From Bacillota bacterium (GTDB lineage: Bacteria > Bacillota > Clostridia > Acetivibrionales > DTU013), in the NCBI GenBank assembly GCA_023411575.1, contig JAEYOP010000023.1, positions 8,491-72,490 on the forward strand: a stretch of 64,000 nucleotides of DNA, written 5' to 3'. The translations under genes and the position numbers were made by a program. Below, piece after piece: positions 1 to 8,947 of this stretch. The notes under the pieces were generated by a model that saw only the letters and a list, made by a program, of their open reading frames with translations, was not told the DNA's origin and made no database searches. How positions within the stretch are numbered: the stretch's first letter is position 1; every line of letters starts with the position of its first letter.

Positions 1-43
1 CTCTATATAGATTGAGCGTTCGAAAAATAAAGGAGATACCGGG

Positions 44-637
44 ATGGACCAAAGACAGCTTGTAAATCACTGCCGGTCGGGTGATTTGGACAGCTTTGAA
101 GAATTATACAGGCTCTACAGGCAAAAAGCCCTTGGAACGGCGTATCTGATCGCCGGCAGAAAGAACCTCGCGGAAGACATCGTCCAGGAAGCTTTTATCC
201 TCTGCTACAGCCAGATCCGGCGGCTGAAAAATCCGGACGCCTTCAGCACCTGGTTTTACAGGCTTCTCGTCCGGGTGGCGTGGCGGATGTCGGCCAAGCA
301 GAAGAGCACCCTTTCCTATGAAGACGGCGACGCCGGACAGGGCGAGCTTTCGCCGGACCCCTCCGCCGACGGCGGCAATCCCGACTTTTTCGACGACCGC
401 ATCCTGGTCCGGGAAGCGGTAAAAAAGCTCAGTCCCCAATTGAAAACCGTAGTGATCATGTACTATTTCAATGAATTGAGCATAAGGGAAATCGCCAGGG
501 TGCTGGATTGTTTTGAGGGCACCGTGAAATCCAGGCTGTACAAGGCCAGAAAAATGCTGGAAAAGGAACTGAAGGTTTCTTTTGAAGACGGCGGAGGTCC
601 CGCATTGGCAGAAAAGGAGTTGACGGCAAATGGGTAA
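44..637 (+). CDS. RNA polymerase sigma factor, ECF (sigma-70) family
   Basis: The 197-residue protein directs RNA polymerase to a small regulon, normally one that includes its own operon. Region 2 lies at about residues 20-85 and contains the AEDIVQEAF segment typical of ECF factors. Region 4 lies at about 125-180, with the helix-turn-helix stretch LSIREIARVLDCFEGTVKSR. An acidic, Pro/Gly-rich linker joins them. The ATG follows AGGAG at 31-35. The next gene starts inside the last codons of this one (ATGGGTAA overlap), so the two are translationally coupled, which suggests the neighbour is the cognate anti-sigma factor. Family assignment is secure; the regulated signal is unknown. Confidence 0.93.
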   Translation: MDQRQLVNHCRSGDLDSFEELYRLYRQKALGTAYLIAGRKNLAEDIVQEAFILCYSQIRRLKNPDAFSTWFYRLLVRVAWRMSAKQKSTLSYEDGDAGQGELSPDPSADGGNPDFFDDRILVREAVKKLSPQLKTVVIMYYFNELSIREIARVLDCFEGTVKSRLYKARKMLEKELKVSFEDGGGPALAEKELTANG

Positions 638-1640
638 AGATCTTGATTCCATCATAAAAGACGCCCTGGCGGACGAAACCGGGAAGCTTTCCGATTCGGA
701 AGAGGGTTTCGGTAAAATAAAAGAGGAAATCAAAAACGGAAAAGGCGGGAAAAAGTACAAATACGCACTTCTGTCTTTCGGCATGCGAAAAAGCGTTTCC
801 GTATTCGCCTGCTTTCTGGCGGTCAGCGCCACCCTGCTTTTTTCCACCTCCAGCCAGGCAAGGGGGCTTGCATCCCAGGCCATTGAAAGCATCACCACCC
901 TGTTTGTAATGGAAAAGAAGGGCGATGATCTGCAAATCGTCCAGAAGCCGTCCAATGAAGTGATGCTGACCAGCGGCGTGAGCTCCACCACCTTTAAAAG
1001 CGACGAAGCGCTCGGCAAAATATTGGGGTTCGACGTCCATTTTCCGGGGACTTTGGACGCCTCTTCAGACAGCCCCTACCAATTGAACTACAAATGCCTG
1101 GGCGTAGTCCTCGGAAAGCAGCTTGACTATGACGTCCTGCAGGGCCTTGAAGCCGAGATGCTCCGCGCGGTAACAGACGATGAAGCCTTCGGGCGGCTGT
1201 CCCCCTATAAGCCGTTCCGGGATGTGACCGGCGCCTATAAAAAGGCGGACGGCTCTACTTTCTTTATCAATCTGTCCGATATCCGGCACTCCCCCGGAAT
1301 TGCGGGAGGCTCCTGGCCGGAATCCAACGATATGGAATCCGGCGGGCCGGAATCCAGCGGGCCGGAATCCGACGGGGCGGGCGCGGGACGGCAAAAGGTT
1401 CGGATCGGCGGATGCAAGGGATATTGGGAGACAATGCCCGTTCCGGTTTATCCCACCGTCATCGAAAACAATGTGGGCAAATCGGACATGACCGCCAAGC
1501 CGGTCATCAAGGAAGTCCATACGCTGATGTGGGAAAATCCGCAAACGGTTTTTATTCTCAATACCGACCGGAATTTGGAACTGACCCTGGAGGAAGCCCT
1601 TGGCATCGCGGAAGAGTTTATGAAAAATTACAATAACTAA
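630..1640 (+). CDS. Putative membrane anti-sigma factor
   Basis: A 336-residue protein with a soluble N-terminus of about 50 residues, one membrane segment (about residues 53-73, SVFACFLAVSATLLF) and a large outside domain. That is the topology of anti-sigma factors coupled to ECF genes. It overlaps the sigma gene by 8 bases and has an AAGGAG ribosome site inside it. Near residues 228-247 there is a short PES/GPES repeat encoded by near-identical 15-base units (GGGCCGGAATCC at about 1316-1376), probably a flexible linker. I see no catalytic motif. The role is inferred from gene order and topology, not from a recognised domain. Confidence 0.6.
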   Translation: MGKDLDSIIKDALADETGKLSDSEEGFGKIKEEIKNGKGGKKYKYALLSFGMRKSVSVFACFLAVSATLLFSTSSQARGLASQAIESITTLFVMEKKGDDLQIVQKPSNEVMLTSGVSSTTFKSDEALGKILGFDVHFPGTLDASSDSPYQLNYKCLGVVLGKQLDYDVLQGLEAEMLRAVTDDEAFGRLSPYKPFRDVTGAYKKADGSTFFINLSDIRHSPGIAGGSWPESNDMESGGPESSGPESDGAGAGRQKVRIGGCKGYWETMPVPVYPTVIENNVGKSDMTAKPVIKEVHTLMWENPQTVFILNTDRNLELTLEEALGIAEEFMKNYNN

Positions 1641-1662
1641 GTAAATGAATAGGAGGTTCCCG

Positions 1663-3225
1663 ATGAAACAAAAAACCATACGAATATTCTTTGTTGTCCT
1701 GTCCATACTCCTGTCGATTTCCCAGCTCGCAGGCTGCGGAAGCCTTTTGAAAACTGGAGGGGAGGAGGAAGAAAGCGGACAATATGAAAGTGTCCTCGTC
1801 AACGACAAGTCCGTACCCATCCGGTTTTACTTCCCGGGCTCCCAGCCGAAGAGCTGGCCGGCCGTGAAGCAGCAGCTCGAGGACCGGATCAAGGACTCGG
1901 TCAATGCGACCCTGGATTTCCACTGGTTGGAATTCCAGAGCTATATGCAGAAGATGGGGGTCCTGGACGCGTCGGAAGAGCCCTTTGACGCCTTTTGCCT
2001 GGGGAAGCCGGATACCTATTACCCGGACTTCACGAAGCTGGCAAGGGAGGGAAAGCTGAAAGACATTTCCCAGCTTTTCGTCCGGAATGCGCCCGGGCTG
2101 CTGAACAAATTCTCGGATGAGGAACTCCGCTACGGAAAGGTTGACGGAAAGCTCTACGCCGTCCCGTCCTTATACCCTCACGCCTACTGCACCTATATGA
2201 TGGTGGACGATGCGCTGCTCAAGAAGTACAACATATCCGGCATTTCCGATTTCGAGCAGTATGAAGCCTACCTGAAGACGATCAAGGAAAAGGAACAGGA
2301 CCGGGTGCCCGGCATTATCGCCAATGGCGTCGATACCCTCAAGCTTTTCGCGAGAGGCTCCGGCTATGTCATCGCCGATTACGCCCAAAGGCTCGTCTAT
2401 AAATGGGAGGATCCGAAGATGAAGCTGACGGCCTGGGAAGAGACGCCCGAATTCAAGGAAGCCGCGTACTATATAGCGGATTGGTTTGCCAAGGGATATC
2501 TGGAATCCAACCCGGACCAGTCCAAGGTAACCTCCTTCGTTTACTACGGAGATATGTATCCGCCCACCGATGAAACCTCACAGATGACCTTCAACAACTC
2601 CTCCGGCGAAATAAAGCAATCCGACCCGCTCCGGATATTCTACCTGTACCCGGAAAAGCAGGTGCAGCGGGACAATCCCATGGGTTCTTTCTTCTTCAAC
2701 GGCTCCTTCGTCTTCCCCGCCTCCTCGGCAAACGCCGACAGGGCCCTGCAGTTCCTGGACTGGGTGCAGAAGGATAAAAGCAATTATTATCTGATGAAAT
2801 ACGGCATTGAAGGAACCGATTACGTTCTGGATGAAAAGAGCGGGTATCCGACTATGCCGAAGGGAATGGACTTCAACAACAGAACCTACCTGTACTGGGA
2901 CGGCTCCTTTGCCTTTGAAAACATCGAATTCCTGCCGGAGGCGAAGGACGATCAGGGCAATGGGACGACGGACCTGCGGCAGTTCCTCGAAAAGAATTCG
3001 AAATATCCTCCCCACGGCGCCCTGTACCCGGACTACAAAACCATGCAGGAGACCGCCGACAAGAGAGCCGGAAAATTTTCCGAATTTGAATATAAAATCT
3101 CAAGCGGCGCCATGAAAGATAAAAGCGAAGTCGATCAATTCATAAAGGAACTGGAAGCGCTGGGCACCGCCAATCTTGTCGCCGAAGTGCAGAAGCAGCT
3201 GGACGAAGCAGTAAGCCAGAAATAG
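1663..3225 (+). CDS. Extracellular solute-binding lipoprotein (ABC transporter family 1-like)
   Basis: About 520 residues. It has a lysine-rich N-terminus, a hydrophobic core and a lipobox SQLAGC, so it is lipid-anchored on the outer face of the membrane. The body resembles sugar or oligosaccharide binding proteins of Clostridia and Paenibacillus, including a C-terminal part with GIEGTDY and DGSFAFENIEFLP. The ATG at 1663 is chosen over the upstream ATG at 1645 because AGGAGG at 1651-1656 fits only the later start. No permeases are adjacent, so it may act as a receptor for the sigma/anti-sigma pair upstream or share a distant transporter. The ligand is unknown. Confidence 0.8.
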   Translation: MKQKTIRIFFVVLSILLSISQLAGCGSLLKTGGEEEESGQYESVLVNDKSVPIRFYFPGSQPKSWPAVKQQLEDRIKDSVNATLDFHWLEFQSYMQKMGVLDASEEPFDAFCLGKPDTYYPDFTKLAREGKLKDISQLFVRNAPGLLNKFSDEELRYGKVDGKLYAVPSLYPHAYCTYMMVDDALLKKYNISGISDFEQYEAYLKTIKEKEQDRVPGIIANGVDTLKLFARGSGYVIADYAQRLVYKWEDPKMKLTAWEETPEFKEAAYYIADWFAKGYLESNPDQSKVTSFVYYGDMYPPTDETSQMTFNNSSGEIKQSDPLRIFYLYPEKQVQRDNPMGSFFFNGSFVFPASSANADRALQFLDWVQKDKSNYYLMKYGIEGTDYVLDEKSGYPTMPKGMDFNNRTYLYWDGSFAFENIEFLPEAKDDQGNGTTDLRQFLEKNSKYPPHGALYPDYKTMQETADKRAGKFSEFEYKISSGAMKDKSEVDQFIKELEALGTANLVAEVQKQLDEAVSQK

Positions 3226-3247
3226 GAGGGCTCTGCTTTTTGCCAGG

Positions 3248-4360
3248 CTACAGCCTTGCGAGAAGCTCGTCGGTAAAAGTAAGGGCGACATCGACGCGGC
3301 CCGATACGGTGGCCGTATGGGTGATGATCGCCCCGTCGGGGGAAAACCGGGGATGGGGATCGATGTGGTACACGTCGCCCGGCGTCGAGAGTTCCGGGTT
3401 TTTGGAAACGATCGTGAGCCATTTTCCGGATTCCCGGTGGATAAATTGCACATTCGAGGGGCAGTTGCGGTAAAAATCCGTCCACGGATGGCGGTCGGCC
3501 ACAAACCAGCTGCCATGGCCGAAGTCGTGGGCATGCCAGAACTTGCCGGTCACCCAGCTTTCCCAGGAAAGATCGTGCCGGTCGAATCGCAGGATGGCCG
3601 GCCCGCCCAACTGTTCCATCTGGTTCAGGGCGTAAAAATGATCGCCGTCCGTGTCCCACCATTCGTGGGTGACCCGTATGTTGTCGCGGAATATGGGAGC
3701 GAAATCGCCGCTGCGCTTCAGCAGCCAGAGCCGGTTGTCATACGGAATTTTTGCGCCGGTCCGGGGATCGGTCTGGTTTTCCTGGGCGATCAGCGCCAGG
3801 TCCCCATCTGTCGGGCAGAACTGGCCGTGGTTGTAATACCGGTCAAAATACCGCCATAGTGAAAATTGCCCTGTCTGCAGTTCAAAGGTCCCGGCGAAGA
3901 ACCTGCCGCCGCACGCGGCTTCAAAAAATAGCTCCTTCCGGTCCGGAGAGAAGGTCAGATGAGTGGTATTATGCACCAGCGCCCTGTCGCCGAACAGCTC
4001 ATCGGGATATTTTGCGAGAAGCTCGGTTTTATCCCGCGGCCTGGGTCCGCGGAAACACAGATACCGTTTGGACGCCCAATAAACCCCTTCCTCCGTTACC
4101 AGCGGGCTTGCGTCGAAAAAACGGGTTTCCGGATACACGTTCAGCATACCCTCTTCAAAATCAATTACGCCCAGCATCTTGCCGTCGGCGGGGGGATATG
4201 CGGCATAAAACCAAAGATAGCGCTGCGACGGGGAAAAGCCCGTATTCACGAAATAGAAGGACTGCTGAATCGGCGCGACCCGTTCCTTCAGCAAATAGGA
4301 TACCACTCCGCTCTGTGGGTCCCTGTATGGGGTAAACAGCTTATTCAATGTACTTTTCAT
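3248..4360 (-). CDS. Oligogalacturonate-lyase-like beta-propeller protein (PL22-like)
   Basis: About 370 residues. Repeated blade-like segments (YNHGQFCPTDGDLALI, VTHEWWDTDGDHFYAL, HIDPHPRFSPDG) and conserved His residues resemble oligogalacturonide lyases, which cleave short pectin fragments in the cytoplasm; there is no signal peptide. The start at 4360 is preceded by a GGGAG ribosome site; the 18-residue upstream extension lacks one. It lies 10 bases after the broken zinc-ribbon gene on the same strand and converges on the lipoprotein gene with only 22 bases between the stops. Substrate is inferred from fold resemblance; it could be another seven-bladed propeller hydrolase or lyase. Confidence 0.55.
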   Translation of the reverse strand: MKSTLNKLFTPYRDPQSGVVSYLLKERVAPIQQSFYFVNTGFSPSQRYLWFYAAYPPADGKMLGVIDFEEGMLNVYPETRFFDASPLVTEEGVYWASKRYLCFRGPRPRDKTELLAKYPDELFGDRALVHNTTHLTFSPDRKELFFEAACGGRFFAGTFELQTGQFSLWRYFDRYYNHGQFCPTDGDLALIAQENQTDPRTGAKIPYDNRLWLLKRSGDFAPIFRDNIRVTHEWWDTDGDHFYALNQMEQLGGPAILRFDRHDLSWESWVTGKFWHAHDFGHGSWFVADRHPWTDFYRNCPSNVQFIHRESGKWLTIVSKNPELSTPGDVYHIDPHPRFSPDGAIITHTATVSGRVDVALTFTDELLARL

Positions 4361-4370
4361 ATGGCTCTCC

Positions 4371-5278
4371 CTATTCCTTTGTTGTTTTCTTTGCTCCTCC
4401 GGTAAGCACCTCACCGCCGGACAGGGTCAGGGTCCCCCGGTTGAAGTCCAGCTTGGCGCCTCCGGACAGGAGCGCCGTTGCCTCAATCTCCAGCTCGCCG
4501 CCGGACCATTCCGCTTCGATAACCCATAGCTCGAGGCTGTAGGTAGGTTCCGTTTCCTCCGGCTCTTCGTCTTCCGGCTTTTCCAGCTTTTCGGCCTCTT
4601 CCGCCGGCTCCTGCTCCTGGGGCGCCTCTCCGTTAACCGCCAGCATGGTATAGGCCATTGGAACATAGATGGCCTCGATCTGGGCTATAATGGCAAACTG
4701 GGCCAGTTCCCCGTAGACCGTCATCTTGCGCTGGGCGTCCAGGGACTTGAAGGCAGTGGCGTCCCCGCAGTATTTTATAATGCCTCCCGTATAAAGCCAA
4801 TCCCTCTGGCATAGGCCTGTATTCTTCCGGCCTCCGCTCCACTGACCGCCCGGATGTCTTCCCGGCCCACGGTCGGCTTCACCGTCCGGAGGATCAGCGG
4901 GGAAAGCTTATTGAAGGTCCCCCTCTGAACCAGGAACGGAAAGATGAATTGCTGCACCAGCAGAATTACTGCTAAAAAAACGGCCAGGACGATGACCGGC
5001 TTTTTAGGAAACCGGCCGGCAGGCTTCCGCTCCGGCTGGAGCCGCTGATGGCCCGTGAGGGGCCGGACTGGCGCGGCCGGCGGGGCCGACGCGGCTAGCG
5101 GAGTTGGCGCGGTCGGCTGGCCGGGATCGGCCCGGTGATCGTCTTGGCGATCGTCATTTGCCTGGGAAAGGGGTGGTCCGTCATGGGAAACAGGGTCTGT
5201 GGGTGCACTGCAGCCGGGGCAGAAACGGGCGTTTTCTTTCAAATCAGATCCGCATTGTCTGCAAAACATGATTTCCAC
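4371..5278 (-). pseudogene. Zinc-ribbon membrane protein gene with a frameshift
   Basis: Frame one (5278 to 4775) encodes a zinc ribbon (CRQCGSDLKENARFCPGC), a Pro/Ala/Asp-rich linker and a membrane segment (VIVLAVFLAVILLVQQFIF), and stops soon after GRIQAYARG. A second frame continues WLYTGGIIKYCGDATAFKSL and on to a stop at 4371, with no start or ribosome site of its own in a suitable place. The two halves read as one protein of about 300 residues joined by a one-base shift near 4797-4806. This is either a real inactivating mutation or a sequencing error. The downstream half carries Glu/Pro-rich and beta-rich sequence of unknown role. Confidence 0.7.
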
Positions 5279-5388
5279 TCCTTATTCGCATTTTTCTAGT
5301 CCACGGTCAGATTATATATCACCTTCCATATAATTTCCACCATTCAATCCGTGCGGATTGCTCCGGCTGCAGTCCGGTATTGCCCTGC

Positions 5389-5402
5389 TTCCATATATGG
5401 AA
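5389..5402. promoter_or_regulatory. Perfect 14-bp palindrome upstream of the HTH/kinase genes
   Basis: TTCCATATATGGAA is a perfect palindrome 40 bases before the HTH gene and in the divergent intergenic region. A related TTCCATATAATTTCC occurs at about 5324-5338. It is a candidate operator for the HTH protein encoded just downstream; the assignment is inference. Confidence 0.4.
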
Positions 5403-5442
5403 TAAAATATAGCTGCATGAAGAAGAAAGGAAGAATGCCTGC

Positions 5443-5901
5443 ATGAATCAACCGAATATCCGGACAAGCTCGCTGCTGCAAAAGCTTTTTAAAGCCCCCA
5501 GCCTGAAGATGTTCCTGGCCGAAAACAAGGACGCCATGTACACGCCTTCCCTGACTGAATATCTGGACCGGCTTTGCGCCGAAAAAAGCACGGTCAGGGA
5601 GCAGGTCATTTCAAGGGCGGGTATTGAAAGGACCTTCGGGCATCAGCTGTTCCGGGGCTCACGAAAGGTATCGCGGGACAATGTGCTGCGATTGGCTTTC
5701 GGATTTGGCCTGACCGAAGAGGAAACGCAGGAGCTTTTGGATATCGCGCGCAAAGCGCGGCTCTGTCCGAAAATCAAGCGCGATGCCGTGATTCTTTACA
5801 GCCTTTCCCGGCGCCTTTCCATTCAGGAGGCGCAGCTTGATCTCAACGAGCTTGGCCTTACTCTGCTGGGAGGTGAAAAATATGAGCATTCAGACCGATG
5901 A
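5443..5901 (+). CDS. HTH-type protein paired with a Ser/Thr kinase
   Basis: 152 residues. The middle (about 55-105) reads like an XRE-type helix-turn-helix: SRAGIERTFGHQLFRGSRK followed by RDNVLRLAFGFGLTEEETQELL. Small proteins of this kind often precede a receptor-like kinase in Firmicutes and are plausible kinase substrates or repressors. The kinase start lies 20 bases inside this gene, so the pair is coupled. AAGGAAG at about 5425-5431 serves as a weak ribosome site. A 14-bp palindrome lies upstream. Function is inferred. Confidence 0.65.
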   Translation: MNQPNIRTSSLLQKLFKAPSLKMFLAENKDAMYTPSLTEYLDRLCAEKSTVREQVISRAGIERTFGHQLFRGSRKVSRDNVLRLAFGFGLTEEETQELLDIARKARLCPKIKRDAVILYSLSRRLSIQEAQLDLNELGLTLLGGEKYEHSDR

Positions 5902-7501
5902 GATGCAGTCCTGTTTTGCGGCCGACGATTTTCCGGCGAATTTTTCCCGATGGTACGAGCCGCTGGAATGTCTCGCAGACAAGCCCGAATGCGAAACCTT
6001 TTATGTCAGGGAAAAAAACTCAGGCCGGTTTGCCATAGCAAAATGCTACAAGGATAAGGCTTTGTTCCCACGTACGGGAGAGGCCCGGATTCTGGACGCA
6101 CTGCACCACCAGGGGATACCTCGCTTTTTCGGCGCGTTTGAAAATGACTCCATGCTTTGCGTTGTCCGCGAGTACGTACAGGGAGTGACACTGGACGACT
6201 GGCTAAAGGAGAACCCGGTGGCAGGACCGAAGCCCCTGTCCATCCTTCTCCAGCTCTGTGACATCCTCTCCTATCTTCATACCCAGTCGCCCCCCGTTAT
6301 CCATCGTGATATTAAACCGCAGAACATCGTGATAACCCGGGAGGGAACGGTAAAGCTCATTGACTTCGGTATCTCCCGCACCTACAACGAAAATGGGAAA
6401 AGCGATACCGTATCTTTCGGCACGCAGGAATTTGCCGCACCGGAGCAATACGGCTTTTCACAGACCGACCAACGCGCCGATCTTTTTTCATTGGGCGTCG
6501 TAATGGGCTATTTGCTGACCGGAAAAACAGAGCCGAAAGCAGTCCTGGAAAAGCTCAAGGATAAGAAGCTCGCATCCGTATATAAAAAATGTACGGCCTT
6601 CGACCCCAATGTCCGCTTCGCTACGGCGGAAAAACTGAAAAATGCCTTGCTCCGTTTGGAAGACAAACGGCGGAAGGCATTCGGACGCTTTGTCACGGTT
6701 TCTCTTGCCTGCCTGCTTTTTCTCGCCGCCGGTTTCGCAATAGGCAGATATACGAACTTTTCTCCGGCCTTTCTGGAATCCGGGAGGGTTGCCTTCGAGG
6801 AGCCCCTGATCGGAAAGGCCGTCCGCGTGCAGCTGGGGAAAAGCGCAGACGAACCGGTTTCAGAAGAAGAATTGCTTGCTGTCGAGAAGCTCTACATTTT
6901 TTCCACGGAAACCGCGAAAACGGAACCGGAGATCAATGCCATCGTTGACGATATGGTAACCCGTGGCACTGCAAAGCCGGGCGGGATGCATACGCTTGCG
7001 GACCTCGCAAAGCTGCCCAATCTGCGCGTACTCTTTATCTCCATGCAGCAGCTTGAGGATATTTCCCCGGTTGCCGGTCTTCCGCATCTGGAGGATGTCG
7101 TTCTGAAAAACAATCCCATCCGGGATGTCTCCCCCCTTTCCGGACTTCCGCGCCTCCGGCGGCTGTCCCTGTTCGACACTTCCGTAACGGATTTTTCGCC
7201 GCTTGCCAAATGCCCCACGCTGCAAAACCTGGAGGCGGGCGGAGCCGCTTACGATTCTATCGAGCCGTTTGCGGCGCTGACGGGACTGTCTATGCTTTCT
7301 CTTTATCAATCCACAGTCAACTCGCTGGCCGGTATAGAGAGACTCTCCCGGCTGCAAAGCTTTGAAGTGGACTATGTCAACGGGGATCTCGCCCCGCTGT
7401 CGGAACTGCCAAACCTGCGGAATGTATCATTCCATGAGGATATGCGGGGTAAGGCTGCGGCAATGCAGGCAGATGCGCGTTTCACGATCCGTTACCGCTA
7501 A
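5882..7501 (+). CDS. Membrane Ser/Thr protein kinase with extracellular leucine-rich repeats
   Basis: About 539 residues. The kinase domain spans about 25-260, with the ATP-binding Lys in AIAKCY (about K54), catalytic loop HRDIKPQN (141-148), DFG (161-163) and an APEQYG activation-segment motif, so it looks catalytically competent. A membrane segment at about 270-288 is followed by an external domain with four to five SDS22-type leucine-rich repeats (for example LPHLEDVVLKNNPIRDVSPL). It lacks PASTA domains, so it is not a PrkC orthologue. GGAGGTG just before 5882 sets the start; the longer upstream reading has no ribosome site. It overlaps the HTH gene and is followed by a gene for another LRR protein, suggesting a sensing module. 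Confidence 0.88.
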   Translation: MSIQTDEMQSCFAADDFPANFSRWYEPLECLADKPECETFYVREKNSGRFAIAKCYKDKALFPRTGEARILDALHHQGIPRFFGAFENDSMLCVVREYVQGVTLDDWLKENPVAGPKPLSILLQLCDILSYLHTQSPPVIHRDIKPQNIVITREGTVKLIDFGISRTYNENGKSDTVSFGTQEFAAPEQYGFSQTDQRADLFSLGVVMGYLLTGKTEPKAVLEKLKDKKLASVYKKCTAFDPNVRFATAEKLKNALLRLEDKRRKAFGRFVTVSLACLLFLAAGFAIGRYTNFSPAFLESGRVAFEEPLIGKAVRVQLGKSADEPVSEEELLAVEKLYIFSTETAKTEPEINAIVDDMVTRGTAKPGGMHTLADLAKLPNLRVLFISMQQLEDISPVAGLPHLEDVVLKNNPIRDVSPLSGLPRLRRLSLFDTSVTDFSPLAKCPTLQNLEAGGAAYDSIEPFAALTGLSMLSLYQSTVNSLAGIERLSRLQSFEVDYVNGDLAPLSELPNLRNVSFHEDMRGKAAAMQADARFTIRYR

Positions 7502-7633
7502 AGCGCGGTTCCATTTGCAGATTGTTTCGGCCGGTCCCTGTTTGTGAGCAGTTTGCTCACCTGTTTGAGAGTCCGATTTCCTATAATATTTTTGGGCAGA
7601 AAAAATACCTACAAGCAAAAAGGAGAAGCGCTT

Positions 7634-8434
7634 ATGAAGAAATATTGGATAATCGCATGCCTAACAGGATTACTGGTTCTGCTGCCGGCTTGCACGCAAG
7701 CGCCGGCGGAATCCGGTGTATCGGAATCCGTCCTGTCGGAATCTCCGCAGGAAACGGTTCCGTCAGAGGAGGCTTCGACTGTCGCTCCCGTCGAGGCCGT
7801 TGAGTTTAACGATCCGGTATTGGAGCAAAAAATCCGAACAGCCATGAACAGGCCGGAAGGCCCCATCACGGTGGAAGAAGCCGCAGCGGTCACAACCCTG
7901 GATCTCGGCAATGAAAGCTTTGAAAAAATGAATGACGGCAATAAATTCAAGGACATCAGCGCATTAAGGTATTTTACCGGCTTGAAGGAACTGAACCTTT
8001 CCTTTAACGAATTCAGCGATCTATCCTCTCTGTCCGGATTGACCAGCCTGGAGACTTTGGCCTTTAATGGCACCTGGGTGGAGGATATCACTCCCCTGAA
8101 GGATTTGACCAATCTGAAATGCCTGGTATTTTGCTGGATGCGGGGAGACAGCGGCACACCGAAGGGCATAGAGAGCCTGAGCGCCTTGTCGGGCTTAAAA
8201 AATCTTGAAATGCTCGACGCAAAAAACGCCGGCATCAGGGACATCTCCGCTCTGGCCGATTTGCCGAAGCTGTGGGAGGTACAACTCAACGACAACCTGA
8301 TTAAGGACGTAAGCCCGCTGGCGGAAGTAAAAGCGCTGAAAACATTATTGCTTGCAGGGAATCCGGTGGAGAACTTCAGCCCCCTCAAGGATATTTATGC
8401 TCAATTGGAGGGAAAGGATTTCGAAATCAAATAG
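7634..8434 (+). CDS. Leucine-rich-repeat lipoprotein
   Basis: About 266 residues. The N-terminus MKKYWIIACLTGLLVLLPAC is a lipoprotein signal with Cys20 as the modified residue. A Ser/Glu-rich linker follows, then about six 21-22 residue SDS22/internalin-type repeats (for example LTSLETLAFNGTWVEDITPL). The ATG at 7634 follows AGGAG; the 30-residue upstream extension lacks a ribosome site. The repeats are of the same type as those on the outside of the kinase encoded just upstream, so the two may bind the same partner or each other at the cell surface. That link is inference. Confidence 0.8.
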   Translation: MKKYWIIACLTGLLVLLPACTQAPAESGVSESVLSESPQETVPSEEASTVAPVEAVEFNDPVLEQKIRTAMNRPEGPITVEEAAAVTTLDLGNESFEKMNDGNKFKDISALRYFTGLKELNLSFNEFSDLSSLSGLTSLETLAFNGTWVEDITPLKDLTNLKCLVFCWMRGDSGTPKGIESLSALSGLKNLEMLDAKNAGIRDISALADLPKLWEVQLNDNLIKDVSPLAEVKALKTLLLAGNPVENFSPLKDIYAQLEGKDFEIK

Positions 8435-8546
8435 GCCGATTCGCTTATCCCCGTCGCAGGCCGGGCTTTTCCGCCTTCAGCTTGAACTCCCGGAGGATTT
8501 TTGCCGCTTGCCCATTCGGAATGCTTGTAAGGAGCAGGAGGTTCTG

Positions 8547-8611
8547 ATTGACACTTTTCGATTTGGCGCATATAATAGTCATATCGAAGTTTTTAGATTT
8601 GAGGTGTCAAT
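8547..8611 (+). promoter_or_regulatory. Sigma-A promoter of the arsR-hgcAB-arsC operon with flanking inverted repeat
   Basis: TTGACA (8548-8553), 17 bases, TATAAT (8571-8576): an exact consensus promoter. An 8-base inverted repeat, ATTGACAC (8547-8554) and GTGTCAAT (8604-8611), brackets the promoter and runs up to the arsR start codon. The GAGGTG ribosome site (8601-8606) overlaps the right half. This placement would let a dimeric repressor such as the ArsR protein block the -35 box; the operator role is inferred. Confidence 0.75.
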
Positions 8612-8947
8612 ATGGAAGCCAATGCGGAATATGCAAAAGTATTCAAGGCGTTGGGCGACGCGAAAAGAGCGATGATCGTGGATATGCTCTCCTGCGGTGA
8701 GCTCTGCGCCTGCATGATTTTGGAAAAGTTCGAGATGTCCCAATCCACGCTTTCCCATCACATGAAGCTCCTGTGCGAATGCGGGCTCGTAAAGGGCAGG
8801 GAAAAAGGGAAATGGACCTACTACTCGCTGGACCCGGACGCCGTCGGCAAAGCAAAGGAATTTTTCAACACCATTACATCCCGTAAGGAGAACTGTATCT
8901 GCGAGGAAGGTACGGAAGGCTGCAAAGGATGTGATGAAAATGAGTAA
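8612..8947 (+). CDS. arsR: ArsR/SmtB-family metalloregulator
   Basis: 111 residues with the winged-helix fold of ArsR repressors: KALGDAKRAMIVDML, then the recognition region MSQSTLSHHMKLLCECGLV. The ELCAC motif (near residues 30-34) matches the Cys-x-Cys arsenic/antimony site of classical ArsR. The C-terminus is rich in Cys (CICEEGTEGCKGC) and could add thiol ligands. It heads a four-gene transcript with hgcA, hgcB and arsC and overlaps hgcA by several bases, so it probably represses the whole operon until arsenite or another thiophilic metal binds. Which metal is unknown. Confidence 0.92.
   Translation: MEANAEYAKVFKALGDAKRAMIVDMLSCGELCACMILEKFEMSQSTLSHHMKLLCECGLVKGREKGKWTYYSLDPDAVGKAKEFFNTITSRKENCICEEGTEGCKGCDENE

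Noticed and set aside
104..1018. A 304-codon open frame on the minus strand
   Set aside because: It runs opposite the sigma and anti-sigma genes and has no ribosome site.
1316..1376. Tandem 15-base repeat in the anti-sigma gene as a separate element
   Set aside because: It stays in frame and encodes a short PES-type linker, so it is part of the gene.
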